DNA from: an uncultured Coriobacteriales bacterium
Lineage (GTDB): Bacteria > Actinomycetota > Coriobacteriia > Coriobacteriales > UMGS124
DNA: 12,754 nucleotides
Assembly (NCBI GenBank): GCA_903789505.1
Contig: CAIFEU010000041.1
Location: 2,089 to 14,842 of the forward strand
Direction: 5' to 3'
The position numbers and the translations under genes are program-made. Numbering within the stretch: the first letter of the stretch is position 1; each line of letters opens with the position of its first letter. Below the pieces are notes generated by a model that was not told the DNA's origin, made no database searches, and saw only the letters and a list, made by a program, of their open reading frames with translations. This document shows, piece after piece, positions 6,945 through 12,754 of the stretch.

Positions 6945-8522
6945 ATGGGGGAGACTGACGGGCGCGACGCGAGGACGTCGGCACGACGGACGGTGGGCTT
7001 CGGCCTGTACAACACGTGGATCCTGGCGACCTTCTACAACACCTACCTGTTCAACGAGAGCGGCGACTTCCGCTCCACGCTCTACCTGAACATGCTCGTC
7101 TCGCTGGCGTGCCTGGTGGCGACGCTGCTCGTGGTCCCGCGCGTCGTGCCGCGCTGCGACAAGTGGGTGCTCTCCAAGTCGTTCGCCTTCGGCGCGGGCA
7201 CCGTGATGACGCTCGCCACGGTGCTGCTCGCGTTCGCCGACACCTCGAGCGCCCTGGGCGTCAACGCCACCGTCGCCAGCGGCGTGCTGACGGGCTTCTC
7301 CTCGGGGGTCCTGCTGATGGGCTGGGGCAGGCTCTACACCGACGTGGGGCCCAGGACCGCCATGGTGGAGATGGGCGCCTCGTGGCTCATCGCCGCGCTC
7401 GCCGACGTCGTGCTCTCGGTCATCCCCGGCGTGCCCGCGTTCGTCCTCACCCTGGGCGTGGCGATGGCATCCGCCGTGCTGCTGAGGGAGTCGACCTTCT
7501 CCCGGCCCGACCGGCCGCGCCCCCCGCGCGACCACCGGCTCCAGAGGCGCACGCGGCTGGTGTTCGCCCGGGGCCTGTGCGCCTGCGCGCTGCTGGGCGT
7601 CGTCGCCGGCTTCTCCGACGTGCTGGCGGGCTTTCGCTACGTGCCGGTACCCGACCGCTACGAGATCCTGCTCGCGGTCGACGTCGCCGTCGTGGCCGTG
7701 GTCGTCGCGCTCGTCATGAGGCTGAGCGACGGCGACTACATGCGCAACATCCGGCGCGTGGTGATCCTGCTGATCGTCCTCGGATGCCAGCTCACCCTGT
7801 TCGTCGACCGCGTGCCCGCGCTGGGCAACATCGTCATCTTCGGCGCCTACCAGTGCGGGTTCGCCGTGATGCTGGCGGGGATCTGCATCGACGTCTCAAA
7901 CTACTTCGACCAGGCGGCGACCCTGACCTTCGGGACGACGTTCGGCACGCTCTACCTGGGCGAGACCGCGGGCAACATCCTCGGCCACGTGCTGGTGCTG
8001 GGCATGGGGGTGACGGTGTTCGACCTGCCGACGATCGTGACGGCGATGACGGCGGCGATCCTGGTGTCGTCGCTGTTCCTCTTCACGGAAAGCGACCTGA
8101 TCGAGACGAGCGTGGGCGAGATGACCGACGAGGAGGTCTCCGACGAGGAGGTCGAGCGGCGCCTCACCTCGGGCGTGTTCGCCATGGCGGGAGCCCCTGC
8201 CGGCGGGGACGGCGGCGGCCAGGGGGCAGACGGCGGGAGCGCCGGTTCCCCCGAGGCGCCCGCCGCGCCGACCGTGGAGGACATCGCCGCCCTGCTCTCG
8301 CAGCGCGCCGGGCTCACCGCCCGCGAGGCGCAGGTGCTGCCGCTGGTGCTGCGCGGCAGGACGATTGCGCGCATCCAGGAGGAGCTGCACATCTCGCAGG
8401 GGACGGTGAGCACCCACATCCGCCACATCTACCAGAAGACGGGCGTCCACAACCGCCAGGAGCTGCTCGACATGATGGAGAGCGACGAGCTGAGGCAAGG
8501 CGGCGACGGCGCGGGGCGCTGA
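6945..8522 (+). CDS. Membrane-bound LuxR-family transcriptional regulator (about 12 TM helices plus HTH)
   Basis: This 525-residue protein has an N-terminal bundle of about twelve hydrophobic helices (residues 16-390, MFS-like in appearance). An acidic stretch DEEVSDEEVERR (404-415) and a Gly/Ala/Pro linker follow. The C-terminal LuxR-type HTH (about 455-511) has LTAREAQVL, the recognition-helix region ISQGTVSTHIRHIYQK and the VHNRQEL end. No receiver or kinase is present, so sensing is presumably done by the membrane bundle. The start is the ATG at 6945, which has GGGAGGG about seven bases upstream; 85 further in-frame upstream codons are low-complexity Arg/Gly and were left out. Proteins of this architecture are common in Coriobacteriia and often sit beside respiratory reductase genes. 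Divergence from the reductase operon suggests it senses the substrate and activates that operon (inference). Confidence 0.9.
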   Translation: MGETDGRDARTSARRTVGFGLYNTWILATFYNTYLFNESGDFRSTLYLNMLVSLACLVATLLVVPRVVPRCDKWVLSKSFAFGAGTVMTLATVLLAFADTSSALGVNATVASGVLTGFSSGVLLMGWGRLYTDVGPRTAMVEMGASWLIAALADVVLSVIPGVPAFVLTLGVAMASAVLLRESTFSRPDRPRPPRDHRLQRRTRLVFARGLCACALLGVVAGFSDVLAGFRYVPVPDRYEILLAVDVAVVAVVVALVMRLSDGDYMRNIRRVVILLIVLGCQLTLFVDRVPALGNIVIFGAYQCGFAVMLAGICIDVSNYFDQAATLTFGTTFGTLYLGETAGNILGHVLVLGMGVTVFDLPTIVTAMTAAILVSSLFLFTESDLIETSVGEMTDEEVSDEEVERRLTSGVFAMAGAPAGGDGGGQGADGGSAGSPEAPAAPTVEDIAALLSQRAGLTAREAQVLPLVLRGRTIARIQEELHISQGTVSTHIRHIYQKTGVHNRQELLDMMESDELRQGGDGAGR

Positions 8523-8600
8523 GGAGGGCGCGGAGCAGGGCGGCGACCTCGGGAGCCGGTGAGCGCCCAGGCCTACGGGCGGGCGCGGGACACTGGGGCG

Positions 8601-8620
8601 GGCGGGTCGAAGTCCCCGCC
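8601..8620. terminator. Possible bidirectional terminator between convergent regulators
   Basis: GGCGGG (8601-8606) and CCCGCC (8615-8620) form a 6-bp stem around an eight-base loop in the 138-bp gap between the two convergent regulator genes. No T-tract is present. Position supports it more than sequence does. Confidence 0.3.
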
Positions 8621-8660
8621 GCCGGGACGTCTGCCGGCCGACGGCGCGCCCCGCCCGCGG

Positions 8661-10175
8661 TCAGCCCCGGTCGACGAGCTCCCGCTCGCCGGCGGCGCGG
8701 ACCAGCTCGAGCGCCTCGGCTCGGGTGTGCACGCCCAGCTTGGCGTACATGTGGCGCGTGTGGGTCTTCACGGTGTTGGCGCTCAGCAGCAGCCGGGAGC
8801 ACATCTGCTGGTAGGTCCGGCCCTCCATCAGCATCTCGAGCACCTCCGCCTCGCGCTCGGTCAGGCCGGCGTCGGCTGCCGCCCGGGCGCATCCGGCGAG
8901 TAGGACCTCGTGCTCGCTCGGCCTGCGGCGCCTGCCGCTGGCGTCGATCGCGCGGATCGCCCAGTCGCTGGAGAACGAGCGCTCGCTCATCCACACCATG
9001 GAGACGACGCCGATCATCACCATGCCCGCCACCGCGGCGATCGCCAGGTCGACCGGGCTGCCCGCGAGCGAGGGGAGCCCGGGGAACAACATCGACGCGA
9101 ATCCCCCCAGGTGGTCGGTCAGCACGCGCGCCGCCAGGGCGAAGCCGAACAGCCACATGCTGGGGATGTCGCGGCGCCGGCAGATGTCGGCCAGCAGCGC
9201 GCAGGTGAACAGCGTCATCCCCACGTACGCCGTCATCGCCAGCAGCGAGGCGGGGAACGCCGCCGCGGCCCCGAGCACCGCCACGCACGCCACGGCCGCC
9301 GCCATGCACGCCAGCGACGCGCCAACCAGCCACACCGGGCGCACGCTGCGCCTCAGGACGACGACCGCCAGGCACACCGCGCCACCCACGACGGCGTCGG
9401 CAAGCACGTGGGGCAGCGTCCCCTGCGAGAAGAGCGAGACGTCGACGAACGCCGCGGTGAACCCGCAGGTCCCCATTATCAGCACCGGCTTCCAGGGGAA
9501 GGAGTAGCGCACCCCCGACGCAGGCGCGGCGGGCTCTCCCCCGACGAAGCGCCGGCTCGCCGCGCAGGCCGCGAACGAGGCGAGCGGGACCCCGACCAGG
9601 CTCGCCGCCTGGACCACTGCGGAGCTCTGGGCAATCAGCGCGTACGTGGCGGTCCCGGCGAGCAGCGACAGCGACCCGAAGACCATCACGCGGCTGGGCT
9701 CGAGCCTGCCGTACACCTCCGCCCAGGAGAGCTGCAGCGCCGCAAGCGACGCGCCCATGAGCGCGCCGCCGGAGAGCTCGAGCGCCGCCTGCGCCCCCGT
9801 CGCCTCGCTCGCCCACGACGCGGCGCACAGCAGCTGCCCCGCCGCGCACGCAGCCCACGTCAGCCACGGCCGACCCGACAGGGGGCCGACCGTACGCGAG
9901 AGGCAGGCGAGCAGCACGAGGGCGACGAGCTGGGCGACGACGAGCGCCGTGCTCGCGAGCGTGCCGTTGGCGGCCGAGCCGCCGGCGATGCCGCCCGGCA
10001 GCGAGGTGACGCACCAGTCCCACGTGAAGACCAGGCCGACGCCCAGAAGCCGCATCGGGAACAGCACCGCGCCCTCCGCCTGGCCGTCCGCTGCGCCGTC
10101 CGCCCGCCCCACGCTCGCCCCGCGCTCCACGGTGGCGAGCGCGGGGCCGCCCGGCGGCCGGTATCCCCCGTCCAC
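8661..10175 (-). CDS. Second membrane-bound LuxR-family transcriptional regulator
   Basis: This protein of about 504 residues has a hydrophobic N-terminal region of roughly ten to twelve helices. A basic linker (SGRRRRPSEHE) leads to a C-terminal LuxR HTH (about 436-493) with AGLTEREAEVLEML, LSANTVKTHTRHMYAKLGV and HTRAEALELV. Its membrane part shares no obvious sequence with the regulator at 6945-8522, so it probably senses something else. Two GTG codons could start it, at 10181 and 10175. The Shine-Dalgarno GGAGG (10188-10184) sits only two bases from the first but eight from the second, so 10175 is preferred. It is convergent with the first regulator and divergent from the lipoprotein gene, which makes that gene, itself, or a distant locus its likely targets. 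The target is unknown. Confidence 0.88.
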   Translation of the reverse strand: MDGGYRPPGGPALATVERGASVGRADGAADGQAEGAVLFPMRLLGVGLVFTWDWCVTSLPGGIAGGSAANGTLASTALVVAQLVALVLLACLSRTVGPLSGRPWLTWAACAAGQLLCAASWASEATGAQAALELSGGALMGASLAALQLSWAEVYGRLEPSRVMVFGSLSLLAGTATYALIAQSSAVVQAASLVGVPLASFAACAASRRFVGGEPAAPASGVRYSFPWKPVLIMGTCGFTAAFVDVSLFSQGTLPHVLADAVVGGAVCLAVVVLRRSVRPVWLVGASLACMAAAVACVAVLGAAAAFPASLLAMTAYVGMTLFTCALLADICRRRDIPSMWLFGFALAARVLTDHLGGFASMLFPGLPSLAGSPVDLAIAAVAGMVMIGVVSMVWMSERSFSSDWAIRAIDASGRRRRPSEHEVLLAGCARAAADAGLTEREAEVLEMLMEGRTYQQMCSRLLLSANTVKTHTRHMYAKLGVHTRAEALELVRAAGERELVDRG

Positions 10176-10283
10176 AATCACCCCCTCCCTGCGCGGTTGC
10201 GCGGCACGATGCTGCGCTACCCTATGCGGATGGATGGGTTGCAGGCAGAGACCGGCAACGACGCCGGCAGGACGGGGGACCGC
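10176..10283. promoter_or_regulatory. Divergent promoter region of second regulator and lipoprotein gene
   Basis: About 108 bp separate the two divergent starts. A plus-strand TTGCGC (10197-10202) followed 15 bp later by TACCCT (10218-10223), which fits TAnnnT, is a weak promoter candidate for the lipoprotein gene. The minus-strand Shine-Dalgarno of the regulator is at 10184-10188. Such a short shared gap would favour co-regulation. Confidence 0.35.
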
Positions 10284-12038
10284 ATGGGCACGATTCGGAC
10301 GGGGTCATCGATGCACGCGCGCGCCACGGCGGGGAGGGCGAGCCGGGCAGCGGCGGCGGCGCTCGCAGGATGCCTCGCGTTCTCGCTGCTCCCGCTTGCC
10401 GGCTGCGCGACGGGCTCAGGGACGTCCACCTCGGGCGCCGCGTCGTCGAGCTCGTCGGCGGCGAGTCTCGGGTCGAACGCCGACGGCGAGCTGTCGTCGG
10501 GGACCGCCGTCACCGTCAACGGACAGGAGGTCACCGAGGGCGCGGTCACGGACTTCGTCCAGAGCTCCCGCACCAGCCACGGGCTGTCGGACGACGCCGC
10601 GTGGTCGTCGTGGCTCGCCGAGAACGGCATGACGGGCTCCGCCGTCCGCGACGCGGCGATTCACGAGTTCAGCGACTCCATCCTGCTCAGCGAGGCGGTC
10701 GCGAGCTACGGCATCTCGGTCGGCGACGACGAGGTCCAGGCCGAGCTCGACCGGCAGCGCGGCTACTACGACGGCCTGGGTTCCGGCGGCTGGGACCAGG
10801 TGCGCTCCCAGATGCTCGGGTACGACTCCGACGACGCCTACGCCGACCACCTCGCCCAGCAGATGCTGCTCGGCAGGCTGCAGGACGCCGTGCTCGCCGA
10901 CGTCACGGTGAGCGACGACGACGTCCAGACCTACCTCGACGGCCACGCCGACCAGTACGCGGGCAAGGCAGGCGTCTACCTGATCCTCCCCGACGAGACT
11001 ACCGCGCTGCAGGTCAGGAGCCTAATCGAGGGCGGCTCGATCACGGCGCAGGAGGCCGCGCTGACGTACTCGCTCGCCTCCCGCAACGCGTTCGCCGAGG
11101 ACGTCGCCGCGAGCGTCGCCGCCTCCTCCGACGCGGCCGACTCCGCGAGCGAGGACTCCGCGAGCGAGGACGCCTCGGGCGAGGCCGCGGGGTACGCGGT
11201 TGCCTCGAGCGCCGAGGACGCACGGGCCGCGGTCGACGCGACCAAGGCGGACTATTACGGGGGCAGCGACGACGCGTGGTCCTCGGCGCTGGACGGCGCG
11301 GGATCGACGGGATGGGTCGGGACCGACGCGCTCTCGCAGGCCTCGTCGTCCTCGGAGACGACGGCCCAGGCCGGAGGCATCGCGACCTGGGCGCTCGCCG
11401 ACCTCGACCCCGGCCAGGTCAGCGACCCGATTCAGACCGCAATGGGCTGGCAGCTCATCGTCTGCACGGGGTCCTACGATCCCGCCTCCGACGGGACGTC
11501 TCTGGCAGACCTGCCCAGCGACCTGGCCGACCAGGTGCGCTCCGACGCCCTCGAGCAGGCGCGCTCCGACGCGTGGGACGCGTTCGGCGCCCAGCTGTAC
11601 GCGAGCGCCTCGATCGACGAGGCGCCCATGCCCGCCGGCCTGCCCTACGACGTGACGCCCGCGGGGGCCGGCGCGGGGGCAGCCGCGGGCACCGCCGCCT
11701 CCTCCGGCACGGACGCCGGCGGTGCAGCTGCCGGAAGCGCGGCTGCCGGGAGTGCGCCCGCCGGAAGCGCGCCCGCCGTCCCCGCCGATGGGAAGCAGGC
11801 GGCGGTTGCGAGCGCAAGCGCCCAGGGCGAGTCCGCCGCCAACTCTGACGCGGTAGGCGCCGCCACGCGTACGCCAGCGTCGGTGTCCGCCCAGAGCGAC
11901 GAGGACATCACGCGCGTGCTCAACAAGGGCTACAGCGGGTCCGCCGACCGGGACGGCTCGACGGCCGCCGAGCGGATGAGCAGCGCTTGGGCAGAGCTGC
12001 TGGCGAGCGCGGGCGGCTCGAACAGCTCGGGCGCCTAG
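10284..12038 (+). CDS. SurA/PpiC-like lipoprotein, probable extracytoplasmic foldase homologue
   Basis: The protein has 584 residues from the ATG at 10284 (GGGGG six bases upstream). A later in-frame ATG at 10311 is a credible alternative; the frame is open far upstream only as GC-rich noise. Basic n-region, Ala/Leu core and lipobox LAGC place the lipidated cysteine at residue 41. A Ser/Thr/Gly linker (42-74) precedes a SurA-N-like helical domain (about 75-205). A parvulin-like domain (about 226-398) follows, recognised by QEAALTYS, GGIATWALADLDPGQVSDPI and MGWQLIV. The first strand reads VYLILPDE where active parvulins have a His-Ile-Leu start, so catalysis is doubtful. A Ser/Ala/Asp/Glu insert (about 268-325) breaks the domain. 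The last 125 residues are Ala/Gly/Ser-rich with AAAGS/APAGS repeats. Such proteins help exported proteins fold outside the membrane; a chaperone-only role is possible. Confidence 0.82.
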   Translation: MGTIRTGSSMHARATAGRASRAAAAALAGCLAFSLLPLAGCATGSGTSTSGAASSSSSAASLGSNADGELSSGTAVTVNGQEVTEGAVTDFVQSSRTSHGLSDDAAWSSWLAENGMTGSAVRDAAIHEFSDSILLSEAVASYGISVGDDEVQAELDRQRGYYDGLGSGGWDQVRSQMLGYDSDDAYADHLAQQMLLGRLQDAVLADVTVSDDDVQTYLDGHADQYAGKAGVYLILPDETTALQVRSLIEGGSITAQEAALTYSLASRNAFAEDVAASVAASSDAADSASEDSASEDASGEAAGYAVASSAEDARAAVDATKADYYGGSDDAWSSALDGAGSTGWVGTDALSQASSSSETTAQAGGIATWALADLDPGQVSDPIQTAMGWQLIVCTGSYDPASDGTSLADLPSDLADQVRSDALEQARSDAWDAFGAQLYASASIDEAPMPAGLPYDVTPAGAGAGAAAGTAASSGTDAGGAAAGSAAAGSAPAGSAPAVPADGKQAAVASASAQGESAANSDAVGAATRTPASVSAQSDEDITRVLNKGYSGSADRDGSTAAERMSSAWAELLASAGGSNSSGA

Positions 12039-12059
12039 GGGTAGGGGCGCCCGGCAGTG

Positions 12060-12092
12060 AGGGACGCCGCGGCCTCCGCGCGGCGGCGCCCT
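12060..12092 (+). terminator. Possible terminator hairpin of the lipoprotein gene
   Basis: AGGG-A-CGCCGC (12060-12070) pairs with GCGGCGCCCT (12083-12092), giving ten base pairs with one bulged A and a 12-base loop. It starts 22 bp past the lipoprotein stop codon. There is no T-tract, so intrinsic termination is uncertain. Confidence 0.45.
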
Positions 12093-12099
12093 CGCCCAG

Positions 12100-12162
12100 T
12101 AGCCTCCGCCAACAACCCAATAGCCCCCGTCAACAAGGCAGCGGCCCTTGCCAACAAGCATG
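12100..12162. repeat. Three degenerate 21-bp tandem repeats
   Basis: Units begin at 12100, 12121 and 12142 and share the pattern (T/C)(A/G)GCCC/T..C/TGYCAACAA. The core GYCAACAA recurs exactly every 21 bases (GCCAACAA, GTCAACAA, GCCAACAA). On the minus strand one frame turns this into a seven-residue repeat, but that frame lacks any sign of being a gene. Confidence 0.65.
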
Positions 12163-12187
12163 CGTAAGGAAGGCCACGGGCACGCCA

Positions 12188-12217
12188 CGACGCCATCTAC
12201 AAAGGGAGATGGCGTCG
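12188..12217. terminator. Perfect 11-bp stem-loop, possible terminator
   Basis: Arms CGACGCCATCT (12188-12198) and AGATGGCGTCG (12207-12217) are perfect reverse complements around ACAAAGGG. It is less GC-rich than the other hairpins. No T-tract follows on either strand. It could be a backup terminator for the lipoprotein gene or for a gene entering from the right. Confidence 0.5.
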
Positions 12218-12378
12218 GCTTCATGCGCGCAGCCTGCCGTCGGAACCGTCGGCGGCAGTTTGCGCGTGCGCAGGTCCGGGCGGGCATGGAGTCCATGGGG
12301 ATTGCGCGACGACCGACCGGGCCCGAAGGGCGCCCGAGTTCCGAGCACCAGCGCCAGGACGGCGGGGACGCAGCGGAC

Positions 12379-12444
12379 GGATGCGCCTCGTTCGGATTGG
12401 GGGCCGCGCGCGCCCTCGATCCGATCGCTTCGTCTCCTTCCGCG
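12379..12444. repeat. Structured 66-bp repeat, copy A
   Basis: It begins GGATGCG and ends TCCGCG. It matches copy B at 54 of 66 positions by hand count, with the differences concentrated in the middle. The conserved flanks carry CGTTCGGA and TCCGATCG, which pair with one mismatch around the variable core. Confidence 0.75.
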
Positions 12445-12494
12445 CATTCCCCCGCAAGCAGAAGTCCCCTTGGCCCTCCACGGAAGCAACGGAT

Positions 12495-12560
12495 GGATGC
12501 GTTTCGTTCGGACCGGGTGCCGCGCGGGCGGCTAATCCGATCGCTTCGTCTCCATCCGCG
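12495..12560. repeat. Structured 66-bp repeat, copy B
   Basis: It is the same length as copy A and starts 116 bp after it. The ends GGATG (12495-12499) and CATCC (12553-12557) can pair, CGTTCGGA pairs with TCCGATCG, and the core folds as GCCGC-GCGG-GCGGC (12519-12532). It therefore looks like an imperfect cruciform with a variable tip. Confidence 0.75.
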
Positions 12561-12622
12561 TCCCTCGCGTGGGGCGCACTGACTCCCGACCAAGCGTGGG
12601 GCAGGCAAAGAGACCAACGAAT

Positions 12623-12668
12623 GGATGCGCTTCGTTCGAACCGGCGCCCCGAATGCCCCCCAATCCGA
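12623..12668. repeat. Structured repeat, partial copy C
   Basis: The first 16 bases match copy B with one difference, and AATCCGA falls at exactly the same offset (12662-12668). The central core is different, and the right third seen in A and B is missing. The stretch CCCCCAATCCGAACG (12657-12671) is also the reverse complement of CGTTCGGATTGGGGG in copy A (12389-12403). Confidence 0.6.
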
Positions 12669-12723
12669 ACGGGTTGGTCGCCGGGTGCGCGTGGCGCGCG
12701 CGCGGGGGCCCCGGCCGGCCGGC

Positions 12724-12744
12724 GGGGGGGGGGGGGGGGGGGGG
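12724..12744. repeat. G21 homopolymer near the window end
   Basis: Twenty-one consecutive G bases lie ten bases from the end of the window. At a sequence end this is more likely an assembly or dark-cycle artefact than a real tract. Confidence 0.7.
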
Positions 12745-12754
12745 CGGTGCGGTG

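Larger units (their letters stand above)
12039..12754. other. 716-bp non-coding stretch with layered repeats to the window end
   Basis: No open frame here has a plausible start site or recognisable protein; both strands read as Arg/Gly/Pro-rich noise, and frames overlap across repeats. The stretch holds a hairpin (12060-12092), a 21-bp degenerate tandem repeat (12100-12162), an 11-bp stem-loop (12188-12217), three related structured repeats (12379-12668) and a G21 run (12724-12744). Confidence 0.6.

Noticed and set aside
6716..6958. Short upstream open frame overlapping the regulator start
   Set aside because: 80 codons of mostly Arg and Gly with no ribosome-binding site; typical of a stop-poor frame in GC-rich DNA.
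8910..10283. Long plus-strand extension of the lipoprotein frame across the second regulator
   Set aside because: It reads as His/Arg/Pro-rich antisense of a clear membrane protein, and the lipoprotein signal peptide begins at 10284 or 10311.
11022..12617. Large minus-strand open frame with a Gly-Tyr-Trp seven-residue repeat
   Set aside because: It is mostly antisense to the lipoprotein gene, and the peptide repeat is only the 21-bp DNA repeat translated. No start signal or family resemblance.
12379..12668. CRISPR array
   Set aside because: Repeats are too long and too diverged, only three in number, and irregularly spaced; no cas genes are present.

Overview
The window is very GC-rich bacterial DNA. 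Its gene content is a four-gene DMSO-reductase-family molybdoenzyme operon, two large membrane-bound LuxR-type regulators and an Ala/Ser-rich lipoprotein. This suggests a Coriobacteriia actinobacterium, most likely near Eggerthella, Gordonibacter, Adlercreutzia or Slackia, where such reductases and membrane LuxR regulators are abundant. Genus and family cannot be settled from the sequence alone. The right end carries a pure G run, so the window may be a contig end.

Left half (62-6508, minus strand): a respiratory-type molybdoenzyme operon read right to left. It runs from a Tat-exported catalytic subunit (DmsA-like, 3431-6508) to a four-cluster ferredoxin subunit (DmsB-like, 2678-3427), an eight-helix membrane anchor (DmsC-like, 1567-2481) and a 404-residue multi-cluster Fe-S protein (62-1276). 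The first two genes are 3 bp apart and translationally coupled. The last two are separated by gaps of 196 and 290 bp that fold into strong GC hairpins. The catalytic subunit looks closer to the acetylene hydratase, pyrogallol transhydroxylase and catechol dehydroxylase branch than to true DMSO reductase. The substrate is unknown; a catechol or another small aromatic or sulfoxide electron acceptor is inference.

Centre (6509-8522): a 436-bp divergent control region with an AT-rich patch holding two direct 9-bp repeats. To its right is a plus-strand LuxR regulator with about 12 membrane helices and a C-terminal DNA-binding domain. The layout suggests a membrane sensor that detects the substrate and switches on the reductase operon.

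Right half (8661-12038): a second, quite different membrane LuxR regulator on the minus strand, convergent with the first. A lipoprotein with SurA/parvulin-like architecture is divergent from it. The parvulin-like domain lacks the usual catalytic histidine and is interrupted by a low-complexity insert.

Far right (12039-12754): no credible gene. This stretch holds a putative terminator hairpin, a 21-bp degenerate tandem repeat, a perfect 11-bp stem-loop, three copies of a roughly 66-bp structured repeat not assignable to a known family, and a terminal G21 run. No tRNA, rRNA, CRISPR array, transposase or integrase was seen.
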